Assembly (NCBI RefSeq): GCF_003590095.1
Contig: NC_039480.1
Coordinates: 17,771,328-17,835,327, forward strand
From: Trichoplusia ni
Taxonomy: Eukaryota; Arthropoda; Insecta; Lepidoptera; Noctuidae
DNA: 64,000 nt
Direction: 5' to 3'
Shown: positions 13,601 through 27,830 of the stretch, piece by piece
How the letters are laid out: every line of letters starts with the position of its first letter
How positions within the stretch are numbered: the first letter of the stretch is position 1
Made by a program: the position numbers and the translations under genes
Notes under the pieces: generated by a model
The model's input: the letters and a program-made list of their open reading frames with translations, nothing else
Told to the model about the DNA's origin: nothing
Database searches by the model: none

Positions 13601-14439
13601 TTTTTCTCGGTTCATGTTCATAAGAATAATTATAATTTTGGAATCGTGCAACTAGTCACAAGAGCCTGAAAAAGGGGCATAATTACCACTTTTTGATTTG
13701 CAGAAAATAAGTCCAGTCTCAACGTATTTTTGACGAGCTCACAAATTTTCCATATTTATTAAACAATTGATTTCCCGTTGTCTCTATAATACGAGTGGTT
13801 GAATTAATTTTCAAATCGGTACATAAACGGAAACAATTCTATCTCGCAGTCGCGCTAATGATTCACGCAGTATATGTGTCTATTTTATTGGTGCCGTGTA
13901 AAAAGCGGCCGTTAACGTGAGTCACACGGGTTGCCAGGCTAAATATGTCGCCAGTGTTGCGAGCAACACCAATGAGGTAGCAAAGGTCAAAACCGCCATA
14001 ATACTACAACTGGTCGGATTATGGACATGTCTTAAATAAAAAAGCAATAGAATATAAATTAATTTTACGCAATTTTTTGGTTATTGGAAGCTAAGCTTAT
14101 TGTGAAAAAAAATCTACTAAGTAAAAAAAATAAAGAGAGAAGAACTTAAGTCCAAAAAAATACTCATTACAAAAATGGTTTTAGTTACATTTACGAAGAA
14201 CGCTAAGCACAGATGTAGCTCTATCATTATTACAGTGACTGCAACAACAAGGAACACATCCTTTTCAATATTTGTTTTGCATCTAAACGCACATAAATCT
14301 AACGGTACAAAAACAAAACATAGAGCACGCAACGAATACAAAACAATTAACGTTCAAAGTGAGGAAGTTTTCTGATTCACGAGAGGATTGAATCCCAAGT
14401 GTTAGCGCCATATAAAGTCAGCGAAGCTCTTAACGCCAC
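10642..14439. other. Non-coding, AT-rich; nothing coding seen
   Basis: No exon with family resemblance is seen on either strand. A CpG-rich patch at about 12715-12775 stands out from its surroundings. The sequence CAGCATTGTTT occurs twice around it. It could be a regulatory island in a long intron, but nothing identifies it. Confidence 0.5.
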
Positions 14440-14650
14440 AATACATCTAATGAAATAGCCCTCGACTAAGTATCGAAGCTCCACAAGACTAAGACCACAA
14501 CTACCACAAGGCGTTTCCTTATAAGCTTAGTGCATAGTTGGCAGGCGGCCAGTGCGAACATGTCCAATAAATAGATATCGGCCGTCTCCCGAATGCCCAG
14601 ACAGCTTCGGAGTCCGGGAGACTGATCTGTCGCGGACACTTCGCTCACTT
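14440..14650 (-). mobile_element. Probable fragment of a non-LTR retrotransposon ORF2 C-terminus
   Basis: The minus-strand translation contains TDQSPGLRSCLGIRETADIY followed by LLDMFALAACQL. This resembles the Cys-rich C-terminal tail that follows reverse transcriptase and RNase H in jockey/R1-type LINEs, whose usual pattern is C-x(n)-C then ETAxHLLLDCPAL. Several of the expected Cys and His are replaced, and the frame shifts afterwards (a second frame reads AYKETPCGSCGLSLVELRYL). A decayed 5'-truncated fragment is the best reading, but the match is from memory and short. Confidence 0.4.
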
Positions 14651-17600
14651 AACATGGCAGGAACTGGAATTGGTAATTTATTAGCCCTGCTTAATATATT
14701 GCGAATATCATAGGACGTTACGATGTCTAGACGACGCGCGACAGTTTACATGATGCTTAAGTTTTATTATGTGTGGAATTGTATGAGATTTTTATAGTAT
14801 TTATAGTGTCTGGTATTATGTTACACCTTAATAGAGTTGACACCTGTGTTGCGTAGGTATCGTTAAACCAGAATACTAGGTAAAAAAACCGTCTTATCAA
14901 AATTAATACCTAAACTGTCATCTTCGAATATTCTAAGCAGAGCAGCCGTTATTTCCCACAATAAACAGATTCTAGAGCTCCACTCATTATAGGTTTAATA
15001 TTCATATAGATCGTGATCAATGAAGCCACAATCCTACAACTAGGGCAGCTCGCCGAAGGTCACAACTTCAAACCAATTGGTATTGTGGTCAACTGCTCAT
15101 ACAAATTCATTTATCTTGTACGACTGATATTAGTAATGCATCATGAAACATGTGTTTCTAGAAAAAAATGCAATTAGTGTACAGTCTTAACTGTGCGTAG
15201 CTGTTGTTCTTGTATTCAGGTCATGGATTATCATTTTAGATTTAACACTTAGTGCAGTTTGATACTTGGCGGTATTCAATAAAACGTTTTTAACCATCTA
15301 GAAGACCTTGATTGATGCCTCTACCTTACCACCTTGGTTGTTACCTACGTTTATATATTTAATAATATTCTGAGGAAAGATAAAGTATCTTAATTAATAC
15401 GACCAGATTTACCTGTTCTACTAAAGTTTGAAGTACTAATTAGGAAACAGGACAAAAACATTGTAAAGTTCGCTGAAGTGATAAGTTTTTCCGGGAAACG
15501 CGACAAAATCGTTATTTCCTAACAATTGTTACAGTTGAGGCATAACGAGATTAACTCACGGTATTCTCACGGAGAACTAATGTCGTTACATGACAATCGT
15601 TGTCACGCGTATTTGCTCGGCGGCGGGTAATTACCTGAGCTTTTTACAAAATATAACGACCGCATGAGGTAATCTCGATAAGGAATAAGATAACTTTCTC
15701 CAAATACCGTAGAAGTATGTGAAGTGGTTTAACGAGCTTTAAGTTACTTAAATGGGCACATATCGAAACGTTTTTGGCTTTTACGTTTTGATTCCACTCG
15801 CGTGTATAACACTGTTTATCCCGCTTTGCCGGACATTCAACGACGTCTGGTGTTTTATGGCGATTTAATCTGGGATAACAACCACTATAATAAAATCAAG
15901 AATTTTAACTAGTTTCAGTCTCAATGACAACGTTAAATATTTTAAGGTGATGTCTCCAATACCGTCTTAATTTAAAGCACGATCAAGGAGATTCGCTTAT
16001 AAAAAGCACAATTTTTTCATTAAATCTCATTCTAATATCAAAATATAATCATTCCTACCGAATCTTCCAACAAATCTTAACGTGAATTACCATATTTCCC
16101 ATACAGCACCATAAAGCGTACATCTCCATACCTCGCTCAAGTAGTCAGGGTACATAACAATCTCGATCATAACGATCGAACTGTTTCCCAATGATCATAA
16201 GTCAGGAGCTGAACAATAGCGCCGGCTCCGTGACCTCCTTAGTTTGTGGCCGCGGTTCCAAACTAATTAACATCCATCGTGACTATTCTATACTAATGAT
16301 TTTGTCTTATACGTCTGGTATACTCAAAATATCAAATAATTTGCATAAATCCGAACTCAAACAGAGATTGAAATAGATGTAGACTGAAAACGAGCCATCT
16401 GTGTCGATTCTGTGTTTTTTTTTATTTACTTACACCCAGCTATCAATTGACTATCAATATGATGAATTAAAGAAGAATTTAACTAACATGGTATCAAAGA
16501 ACTGATTACAGACCACGCCAATGTTTGTCTAAAACTCGTTCAAGAACTTTTTGATACGCTGAAAATGACTTCATGCAAAAGAAATACAGTTTCCTTTGAA
16601 AACAAACCGGTAGAGTGTAGAGCAAGACGTATTCCACGTTCATATGTGTAACGTAATCGTAACGTGAGTGTGTACGGAACTCGTCGGGGATTTTATGAAT
16701 GCTGATTGTATTATCTATTTTGTAAACATCGACACTTCCATAACAAACGTACATTGGACTTATTTGTCTTCTGTACACAATTAAAATGATAGTCGCTGTA
16801 TTACTGTGTGATTTTAAATATTTAGTAATAACTTGTACATTTTAAGACGTATATTTATATCTACTGAATAGAATTGTGAAAGGTTTCCAAAGACGTGTCG
16901 AAAAACAATACAGAGATAATTTTGAGTCCTATCAAATAAAATAAGTCATATTTACAACAGATTACTTCAAAAATAAGATAATAGACGGATAACTTTTAGA
17001 TATTTCACATTTAGATATCTTCAATATAAAATACAAATAAGGAAAAACGTTTCGTCACTCATTATTTTTTTAGGGTAAAGCGTTAATACTGATTTTAACC
17101 GTGTAAATTTTTGTTAAACCTTTGCTTCATATCGCTCGTTTCCACATAATTCAACCTATTTATAGAGCTAAATTACTCAAGTTCAATATTAAACAAAAAG
17201 TGAACAATTATCCTGTTATTGTAATGTGGGGCGTTCAGTCGTACACAATGACATTTGCACATTTCAGCAAGGGCGTTGAACCAGCGGCGCTTCGCTCACA
17301 CCTAGTGGGTGGGCTGAGCCGTACGAAAATTTAATTATAAGAATATATCTTACTGTATATGGTCATGAATTTAGATGGCGTTAAATTTTACGTTTGTTGT
17401 GTGTCATAATTTAAGCGGACTTATTTTGCTGAATGCATTTAAGAACATTAAGTCTTAACATGGTAAAACAGAGCGCTGTAATTGGGGTAACGTATGATTT
17501 AAGTAATAACGAATGTCAAAATCTAAATGTAAATCTATTAAGATTGTATCGGTCGAGACATCGACGTAAAGATTAATACGATGATTTTATGCATAGAAAA

Positions 17601-20600
17601 GACTAAACTACTTCGTGACAAATTAACAGAAAACATAAACTAATGAAAACAAGAATCTAATCCATAAATTAAAAGCTAACTTTTAACAACTAATTATATC
17701 AATTTACTATAAATAAAAACTTCATAGTTAATTAACCGTGTGTTTGCACAAACAGTTAATTTTCCGAAGTTACAGATAATTAGTTTCTATTAGCAATATG
17801 AATAATGAATAATTAATTAGTAAATCTCTGCATACATTATGTTTGACAAGAGTTTATAGGTAAACACATGAATTAAAAGCTGATATGAGTAACGTTTTAT
17901 GGGCGTTCGGAAATAGTTTCTCTAATTTATTTAGACCACTTTATATGCAGAGACGAGTGCCTAAAATGCTGCTTTCTTATCTGTAATTTTAAATTTATGT
18001 ATTTGTTTAATTCTATTTTCATCGCAACCTGTTCAATTTAAGTTACACAAGTTTATATGTATGATATTATTACAAAGCTGAATTTATGGCAGGCATGCAT
18101 TAAAAAAGATAGTTTGAATTTAACGTAGTCGAAAATACAGCACAGATAAGTAATGTTTCGAAAAAAAAAAGACCGGGGCAAAGTAGGGAAATCGTTGCCC
18201 CAACGGTGAAAAACAAAATAGAACACGTAAAAAGTACCAAAATAAACGTTTTTGCAAACCTAAGAACAAACAATTTCCATATACTCTACAGAGAAAAGCT
18301 ATTAGCAGCTACAAGTTAAACACATCCTGTATTAGCTCACCACATTTTTTACTAATGCGCTTTAAGTTACTTTAAAGACAAATCGTTAAGTTTATCTGAA
18401 GCAAGAATGCTACGGTAATGAGGCAACCAATTTACAAGAGCATACAAAATAATTTAAACAATAATTAATTAATAATCCATGTTATTCAATTAGTTGTTGG
18501 TTTTATCAGTACTGGAACGTAAGTCACCGACCTCGTAATTGGTTCGGTGATGATTTCCTAAATTCCGTATAAATTATATATTTATTTACATTTATATTGA
18601 TTCTTATGATATGAGAAGATTACATAGATTCCTTTTAACTTAAAATTTTAATGGTAAATAATATTAACAACAAAACATTTATTGAAGAAAACATAAACGT
18701 GAATATAAAACTATCTATTTCACTGACACAAACTAAAAAGCATTTTGGTAAATCATATTATGGCACATTACTAAAACAATACAAATAATAGTTGTAATTT
18801 AGCGAATGGTTAAGTCGTGTTGGTAACATCCGGTAACAAGGCTGCCATATTGTCGTTGGTACCATTCAAAATTCGAAAAGGTGCGCGTGCGGCGGCCTTC
18901 GTCCGCTGAGGACGCGGCGCGGCGCGGGAGGAGCTGGACCCACTAGGGTTGTCGTTTTTAATTATTATTTTATTTATTAGTTACCGAGTAGTTTGGATAA
19001 ATATTAATAATCCCACGATTGTAATACAATGCTTATATGTGTGTAAACATTTATTTTTTTCCATATCTAATAATCTAATCTTTAAACGGATAAATCAATA
19101 TTATGGGCGAGGCTCATTTATTTTAACTACTACCCAAATTAGACATAATTAGTCAATTATTTTAAACCACATTTCTAAGTATCAACCATAGCAGCGAGAC
19201 ACGAACTGGTTAAAAAAGTTGAAACAACCACAGTCAAAACGATAAGTGATGTCCTTGACGCACCTTGCTACATTTCCAGTTAGAACACACCACCTAAAAC
19301 ACTGTTTAATCCTTATTCCCATTGTTATTAAGTTGAAATTTCCGTGAATATTAATATTCAGATTCGGTAAGCCCGGGCATTAGAATTCAGAATGGGTGGG
19401 TACTTAAAGTATGGTAGTTATTGGGCTAGCACAGCTGTGTCCAAACAATTCATCATGGCGGCCGCAAATGAATTAAGTTATCTTGACCATATGGTCGCAG
19501 CCTCGCTGGCCACTTCAAGATGTACGAGTAATTTTTCCACTCTAAGTACGTTATGAGGTCAGATGTTTACTATTGCGTTCAATATGCAAAGCTATTGCGA
19601 GTACTGAGATGGATTGCAGATACGACCACATTAATCTTGCTAATATTACAGGGAAACCTCAGCTATGAATAAACTTAGAACGGATTAATTAGCATCAATT
19701 CAAAATCAAATCATTTTATTTACAGCCCAGCTGACCATAATAAGTATCGTAATACAAAAAAATATGGTCACAAAAAGCATAAACAAAGAAAGTGCGGGGT
19801 AGACAGGGAAAAGAGAACAAAATAAAACCACAGCGGTCCCGACTCGTTCGGCGACCGACGACAATGACCGGCGACCGCGTAACGGAACGACCATTATGAG
19901 ATACTCAATTAACTAAGAATGGAAGGATTTACTTAGATTTACTTCACGCTCTTTTTACCTGAGTGTGTAAGTTATAGAGTTTATTCAACAACTGTACGGT
20001 ACAGTTAATACAAGCACTAGTACAAACGACAAAGGGGAAGGAGAGTAGCAAGAACAATTACATGAAGGAGTCTTGTGGATAAGGAGGTCTGTGCAACTTG
20101 GATGGAAAAATAATTAATCAAAATGCTAATGCTCTGAACTGCATCGAAAAAGAAACTTTCCTCTTAGATTCTACCTTTGTTCCTTAAACCTTATATGGCA
20201 CGTAATGAGCTTGATCACAAGAGTTCCCGTCAATAATACGAAGGTTTTAGGTCACGAACCATCGATCTGGATACAATCCCCAGTCGTGATGTTGTTTCTT
20301 AATTAGGAAAGTCGACATCGTGGATATTTGAATACCGATACACGAACCCGTATGCTAAAGGACTTTTTTTTGTATAATTTCCACATAATATCTGGAAATT
20401 TATTGAGTAACTACGAGAGAACTGTAGCTATAGCCGATAAATTTAGCAACGCAAATAAAATAATTCTAATCGGACAGTTATTAGTATCCTATAAACGTCC
20501 CGGGGCCTCTAAATACACAGTAGCATAAGCCACAAACGGTTACATCATCCGTAATGTAATTCGATCTTAATTTATCATCTTGTTTGTCTAAGCAGCGTAT

Positions 20601-20800
20601 CCCATCAAGGTTATAACATCTTCTAAATAATTCCTGGCTATTGGAACAGAGATCTTAATAAGAAGTTACGATGTGATTTGCATGAGATGAGTTTAGGCGA
20701 TTGTTGCTAACGACTTTTAATGTAAAAATATACCATCGGGCTAATCGAAAAGTATATATTTAAAATGATTGGGTATATTAAAACTTGACGAACGACAAGG
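14651..20800. other. Non-coding, AT-rich
   Basis: No recognisable exon. A GC-rich block at about 18885-18945 (GCGGCGGCC, GCGGCGCGGCGCGGGAGG) stands in otherwise AT-rich sequence. A tRNA B-box-like string (GGTTCAACGCC on the minus strand, near 17275) suggests a decayed SINE, but no A box is convincing. Confidence 0.45.
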
Positions 20801-20814
20801 TGTTGGCAGTAACT

Positions 20815-21025
20815 TACTCAAATTGAACTGAAGTCACATTTGTAGAGCTGAAGGAATTGTTTAAAGAGCATTGTAGAAAGCATCCACGAAAAAAATTAAG
20901 GACGATGTGACTACGGTAAAAAAATCCCGCAGTCGTCTGTCTCGAACCCGCGACCCATAAACAAAATGCCACTGGCAACGGTACCGATACCGGTTTTGTC
21001 GATCGCTCGCCTCGACATATTATAT
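20815..21025 (-). mobile_element. Possible decayed tRNA-derived SINE
   Basis: On the minus strand the sequence GGGTTCGAGAC (around 20940-20950) fits a Pol III B box. About 55 bases upstream a GGCGAGCGATCG string could be a degenerate A box. The layout fits a tRNA-derived SINE head followed by a body, but the flanks show no clear target duplication. Confidence 0.3.
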
Positions 21026-24000
21026 CCATGTTCAAGGGAGAGATCGGAACGAGAACCGAGAGAATACGCTTGTTGCTAATGAAAGAAGGTAATTAAGGCT
21101 TTGTTGATCATCTATCAAAGCTGACGGTAGTTTGTTTTCAAAGAACTTTAAGTTACGGTAAATAATAACACTGTTCCAAACCTTTACCAATGATTTGCTT
21201 AACTAGTGGAAAAGAATCAGGAACTTACCTGGAAAAACAGAGAAAAAAAATGTAAAAATCGTCAATTATTCAACAAACATTTAGTTTCATCATTTATTTT
21301 TAACCTCAAATCACTTTCAGCCCTGTCAAACATTTACTAAAAAGATAAAGTAACGGTGTCCATCATGTCATAGAAAGAAGTGATTTAAACTAGCCTTAGC
21401 CCGCGGCCCCATTCACTTTAAGCTCAGCTGCTTGGTATTACACCACCGAGGCCTGATGTGACCCCGCGACCTTTATGATAGGCACTTAACACCTACCGCG
21501 ATTACTATCGCTACACAAAACAGATTGGAATTTTAATCAGCTATATTTGCGCACTGGACGCTCAAACTCGCTTTGCTAAAAACGTAAAAACATGACGAGT
21601 TCATTGATAGTTATTTTTTTTTATATTTAAAAAGAAAATGTTAATTAAGAAGTTTCATGATGCCAGTCAAAACATACACTCGGGCTTACTACTAAACAAG
21701 ATTTGTCCCAAGATTGATTTGTCCCAATATTGTCCCAAGATTGTGTTGACCATTACAATTCATACAAGTTGAAAACAAATTTAGATCTTTCCGTGTTAAT
21801 AATGCTACAACTTCAATGTTTCTAGTTATATGATCATAATGTTCCGTATGTATGTTTTATGTTAAAAGAGAGAGTGTAAGTGCAAGTATAGTTGCAATAA
21901 GGATGTATACCGCGTACGAGTAGCACACAATGATGGGAACCGATGACGATCGACCGGTAACATGATGTCACCTTCACACAATAGTTATAACAATAGGAAG
22001 AATAGCGACACCTGTGTTTGTCCTATGTTTTATAATGATGTTTTAAAATATATGGTATGCGGGGTTCCAAGGAATTCACGCTACATGTTGCATAACGGGC
22101 CCATAGGTGCTTATACATTCGATGTTACTTGTAGTATATTTCTAAAACATCAAATCAATTAATACTTTTTGGTCCAATGTTTGATACACCTCACGAATTT
22201 CACCGGTCTTATCGACTTATCCTATGCGCATTGTCCATGACATACTTACTTCGCGAACAGTAAGTGATACTCAATTATTAACATGCATCGATTTGCCGTT
22301 TCAAGGCTGAACTGCAGAACTGCAAACACTGTGCCCTAAAATAAAACAACAAAGCGTAACTGAACATGACAAGGTACTAATGTAGTAACAAGTCCGATGT
22401 TGTTTGTCCTTATAAGGACAAGGACCGTAAAGCCTGTATTTAAATTACAGTCGTAATCGCCAAGGGTCAATTATACTATAATAGTTACAAACGGTAAGTA
22501 ATGATTATTTAAAGCAATCGGTTTACCCCCTTCGGTAATCGCGGCTTGTTATTTGGAAAGCTCGCTTCTCGATAGAGCCTTGACAAGGACGGCGGCACGT
22601 AGTACATAAAACAAGTAATGCAATTTGGAAATTCCGATGCATTACGGTATAAAACTCGCAATAGCACGAAATTACATGAAGTACGCGACAAGCAAAAGCA
22701 ATTTAACGACTCGTAAAAGGATCAAAACCGGAATGGTCTACCATCAGAATGTTAATTAGCCCTTAGTTCCCTCACACGAGGCACTGCGGTACCGTTACGG
22801 TGGTATTACACCACAGCCTGGTTGCATCGCGCCCTGTCCTGTCCGACCAGATGGCATTAACTGCGACCCACTTATTGAAGGTCCTATACCGGCCCGACTT
22901 ATTCCATGTAAGGCGTTACATGGTTACGCAAGCTGCTGATTCTGCGCGAAACTCTCGTATTGTTCATATTTTATTATATACAATTAAATGTTGGAAACTT
23001 TACCATATTTGGAGTGCGAATTTCGTTTGATTAAAACATAAATCTCAAGATAAAGTAAAATAAAGGCTCAAAGACGTAAAGGACAAGTCGTCTAGACCAC
23101 AATCAGTAGCGTAATAATCTTAATGCAGACATTTTAAACGTAAACTTAGGTAATTTATATCGTAATAAGAACAAGAACATTATGTTCGAAACTGAATCGA
23201 AATACTGCGAAATTTAATTAAATATAAAGCGTATCAGTGGCGAAAAGAATGCCACAACACGTTTTAAAGCGAGGTATCAATATCAAGCTGAGTGCGAACA
23301 AAAAATAGTGCTTTGCTTTCAATGCGAACGTTGATTGCGCTCCAAAGCCGTTTACAGTCAATCAATGCACCATGTGTAATGACCAGTCGTGGTCGCCACC
23401 GTGGTACACTGGCATATGGCGGCTAAAACATGGCCATATAAGGTGTCACATATGGACGGCAAGGTTCGACGAATTTAGCGGTACATACGTTTGTTACAAC
23501 TACGGACATGATGAATGGGAGTGACGAAGTAATGAATATTGAACTCAATGACGCTGACAGACAAAGCTTTCGAAACAGTTTTGGACATCGAAATGATGTA
23601 TTATGTTGAAAAAGTTTTCATGCGACACCGATTCTTCATGGTGAGGAACCTTTATTAATGAGGCTGACTGTCGACTGAATGCTTGGAACAACCCACATGG
23701 GTGTGAATTTTCCAAGCAGAACTAAGAAGTGAATACACATACATATAACAACACTCACAAGCAAGGACCTTCTCTCAGCTACAGGCAGTTAATAGGAACC
23801 TTCAATTGCCTAATGGTCTTCAAAATAAACATTCTTATAACAAAATGTATTTTTATCAGAGACGGTAAAACTTGGTCGGATCCAATGATCAAAGTTTTGT
23901 CATATTTTTAAGCACTTTTAATAGTATTAACTATTAACCCAAAGACTTCAGGTAAAGACAATTATAATCAAACAATATTTATTTATATTTAATTTTCAAT

Positions 24001-27000
24001 AAAAGCTCTGATGACAATCACTTATAAAGTTATAATAGATACTCATATCGCCCACCAAAGAGCAATAAAGAGTTTAATTAACAGATGTACAGGACACAAA
24101 GACAAGAGCTTATTATGCTGAAGTACTATTCAGTAGCTTGCTGTGGGATATTCAGCTTTATTTTTACCGTTTAGGATATATTGTTGTATTTCATTTGAAA
24201 CCTGTCGTCAGGTCAAGAGACTATGAGCACATGCGTTGTTTGGAGTACCTCCCGCATTGATGTATCATTTGCTCGAAGAAAAACATGAGATAATTATATA
24301 AATGACGATATTTATTTGTGTGATTGTACCAGCTTATATCGATTGTGATATCTTCAATGAGATAAAATATACTACACAATATATGGCTATTAAAATACTA
24401 TGTTGAAACGAAGCGAAGCCTAAATCCAGACAATTATGTCAAAATACATAAATACACCTATAACATGTTGCCTGCCAATCATTCTCCAGAAATGATAAAT
24501 AATACTAAAAACTGCCATTAGAACCGTAAATCAAAGAATGATGGAATAATTGAGTGAATTATTAATGAACCGTTTTAAAACATCACAAATCATGAATTAC
24601 TCTCAATATTTGGTCCTTGAATTAGATTTAGGGCTTTACTTTATAGTCAAGTACATACATAGATGAGTATCAGGGAGGAAAATAAACAAGTTTTAAGTAC
24701 CTAAGATTAAAAAGAAGTAAATTTTATTATAAGCACATAAGCTTCTTTCGTGTACGCTCATCACTCAAAATGGATATAACCTCAAATAAAGACCTTAAAG
24801 TTAATGATTGCAAATAAAAATAATCAACATTCTTATGTTAACGAACCCAGTTTACTTAACTGAGCTCGATTACATATTTAACACAAGGCAAAATGTATAG
24901 AATTCTTTAAATTGTAGAAATGCAATCATTATTTTTATCGCCTACGTATTCATTCTTGAACGGTTGTGCAACATCAGAAATTTATCCGTTTCCGTTTCTT
25001 GTAGGTAAGTAATTCCCAGATAGCAAAATAGTTCGAATAAACTACCTATAAATACATCGTAACTGTACAAAACTAAAATAGTGATAGAGTGATAGACTCA
25101 ACAATGTCATGTGCGATAAGAATTATGAGAAGTAATAATTATTGCCCAAAAATATTCACTTGTCGTTATAATATGGCTCCTAAATGACTTAAACGATGCA
25201 GAAGGACAACCACTTAAACCATACAAGTATTTCCCTTAAATGAGTACCTATCGTAAACCACAACGCAAACTAGAATAAATCATGCAACAAACAGAAATAT
25301 TTTCGAAGGCTACCCTGAAAATCCGTCCCCCAAGGCTCGGGGCGGTCGCCGTTAAAGTCTAGCCTTTACGACACAGCGTCTAGACAACTCGAAACGTAAC
25401 AAATTTATACTACATAGTAAAACAAATGTAGAAATAGATACATTTCTGTAACGGACTGCGAACAGCAGGGTTTGTAATTTATTCATCATAATATAAATCG
25501 TCGAAACGATGAAATCTCTTAATGTGTTCACGGATTCATAGATGCATTCAAAGTTATTGTCGCTAACTGTTACTGTTTTTATACAACACTGTTTCAAACA
25601 AAAAACAAATCGTAGAAAACAATGACTTTAGCAACATAAAGACATCATGTCCACAATTATGTGAACTAAAAACAGTAATGATCAAACTATTTCACATTAA
25701 TTTTACTAACTTAAGTTTCTTATTCAGCTTTCGACTATGTTACATAGTATTATCACACACAATACACAGATATTTTAAATCGGTTGTGCTAATCATTATT
25801 TAATATATTGTACGGATACTGCGGCTTTGAAAATAACTGACTCATAATGAATAAAACAAGGGAACAAAGGCAATATTTTCTAAACACAATGCAGTTGTTC
25901 TACAAGGAACTCTATTAGGCCCACAATAATTTACATAAAGTTTTAGATATGCAAATTGTTTTATCTATGACTAAGGGTTTAGTATAGCCACTATGACATA
26001 GGATCTAGGCTATTTATCATTTTAGTGAAACGATATATCATGTTCAGTTGTTTTCTCGTAGCATGTAAACGAAGGGATGAATAGTGATATCCGCAATTTC
26101 ACCAACAAGAACACACGGCATCTTCATTGTCTGACTCATTGCAGTAATAATGTCAGTGTCAGAGAATTGCAGTCAGTCGTAATAAAATGTCAGTAGTTAC
26201 CAACACAAATCTGTCATAAGTAATGGGCTATAGCGATTTAATGTAATTTGTAAATATCAGTCCAGTTACCATCCAGCTGAACACCTTTTACATAAATATG
26301 CGTGAAGATAAATAGTTAATCAAAGCGGTCACGACATTCACCACATTCTGTACATATCAGATAACATACCAACGTGACTGGACCAAAAATAACTATGCTC
26401 TAAGTATAAGCACTAGATATGGTAGAACATAACCTCTGGTGGAACAACGGTTTTATTCATAGGTAATTATTCCGTATTAATTTTGCACGCACGTGTGGTC
26501 GATCGTGGATCACGACTACTGGAAGGTCGCTGAAGGTTTAAAGAATGGATGTTTTGAATTGATTTACATACAACTAAAAAGGCCTTCTGTTACTTGGAAG
26601 CTATATTGAGTTAAAATTTGAATGTTGTGGGAAATTAAGGATACGCACGTAACGGACAAAATATTTTCAAGATTGAAAATGTTGATAGGTTTTCTAATCA
26701 AACATGAATTACGCAGTTTATGAATAACCGTGGGCGTAAATTGCACGTTGTATAGATGTGTTAAAACAATTTTTGGCAGAATCTACCAAAACATTGCTTT
26801 ATCAGCAACATAGTGAATGTTTCTGGCAACTTCCTCCAGTGCTTTTAGAATACAAACAATAAGTCATTCTACAAATATATTCCATCGAGACTTCCAGTGT
26901 ACAAACATCGGTTACATCATCTATCTTTAAATAGAAACCATGGACTATTAGAAATAGATAAATTTCAGTATCTACGCGTGAGATTCTCGTATAGGTTGGT

Positions 27001-27369
27001 ATAGGTTGGTAGGTATATATATAGGTTGAACATCTCAATAAGTCTGCTTACACGTGTTTAGGAGTATAGTCCAAATATACCGTTCAGAAAATTAGTTTGA
27101 TTCTACCTAAAAAGGACTCCTTAAACAAGCCGATTGAGAGCGATGTGGACACAAACGTTAGACAAACCTGTTTCTATACAAGAAAAAGGAAATACTAAAT
27201 TATTATTCGAAACAATATTGATCATAACGATTTTGTAACGACAAAAGAATGTTTAAATTTTTTTTGGTAGAGCAAAACTTAAAACTGATCATCTATATTC
27301 ATAAAATGTATGTTTCCAAATTAAATCAATTTCGAAACTCTGTTATCTCAAATAATGCTTTTACTCAAA
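21026..27369. other. Non-coding, AT-rich
   Basis: Apart from the small tandem repeat at 21699-21744, no exon or transposon could be recognised here. Short simple repeats such as the TATAGGTTGG iterations near 26990-27025 are present. Confidence 0.45.
21699..21744. repeat. Short tandem repeat, three units of TTGTCCCAA
   Basis: Three consecutive units, each containing TTGTCCCAA and two or three carrying AGATTG, follow each other with a period of about 15-17 bases. Confidence 0.7.
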
Positions 27370-27726
27370 TTAAGTGAAAAACCAAAACGTGCCGACTTGT
27401 AAATTGGCGAATGTTTTGAAACCCCGTCGTTTGGTTATGCAGATACCTGGTCCATTGCGGTATCTGCACTGCGGAGCACTAGTATCTGCACAACAGCATC
27501 CATAGCTGGAGGAAGAGCAAGCCGGAGGCAACATTTTTGATATTGAATAATTTGGAATCATTTGCCGAGATAAAGCTGTTAGCGACTGTAAGTTTGAAAA
27601 GGAATGTTTGCTAGAACTTATAAAAATTGAAATCGCATGATTTATCAATCCATGGATTCTGCAATCACTAACTCTAGGAATCGTACTGCTATTTGTAGGT
27701 GCTAACATTATTTGGAAAGGAAACAT
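27370..27726 (-). CDS. Orphan open frame, 118 codons, Cys-rich patch (hypothetical)
   Basis: This ATG-started frame of 118 codons is the longest open frame in the AT-rich 1-35 kb region apart from piggyBac. The N-terminus (MFPFQIMLAPTNS) is not a convincing signal peptide. The middle is Ser-rich. Residues about 85-108 contain CSSSSYGCCCADTSAPQ followed by two more Cys, a spacing faintly like papilin-type YGCC segments, though I would not assign that family. A CAG|GTATCT string inside could be a splice donor. It ends 12 bases from a long hairpin at 27738. It may be an unannotated exon, a transposon relic, or chance; I do not recognise a function. Confidence 0.2.
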   Translation of the reverse strand: MFPFQIMLAPTNSSTIPRVSDCRIHGLINHAISIFISSSKHSFSNLQSLTALSRQMIPNYSISKMLPPACSSSSYGCCCADTSAPQCRYRNGPGICITKRRGFKTFANLQVGTFWFFT

Positions 27727-27737
27727 GAATTTAAATG

Positions 27738-27830
27738 AAAATTATATTCAAAAGTTTCTAGTTGAATCTTTTATGGAAGAGAATTCCATAAAAGTGTCTG
27801 ATTCAACTAGAAACTTTTAAATATAATTTT
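27738..27830 (-). ncRNA. Long hairpin, precursor-microRNA-like or MITE
   Basis: The outer arms 27738-27768 and 27800-27830 (31 nt each) are complementary at every position but one. On the minus strand that one is a G-U wobble. An inner 10-bp stem (27769-27778 with 27784-27793) closes a 5-base loop, separated from the outer stem by a 6-base one-sided bulge at 27794-27799. The total of 93 nt, with one continuous stem, is the size of an insect pre-miRNA. It lies in the presumed zipper intron, and the better-paired strand is the zipper sense strand. A small palindromic transposon (MITE) is equally possible. No known miRNA was recognised. Confidence 0.45.

Noticed and set aside
14117..14375. Overlapping frames on both strands
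   Set aside because: Low-complexity AT-rich translations rich in Phe, Val and Ile, without any motif.
19706..19894. 62-codon hydrophobic minus-strand frame
   Set aside because: The hydrophobicity follows from T-rich codons, and no splice, promoter or conservation signal was seen.
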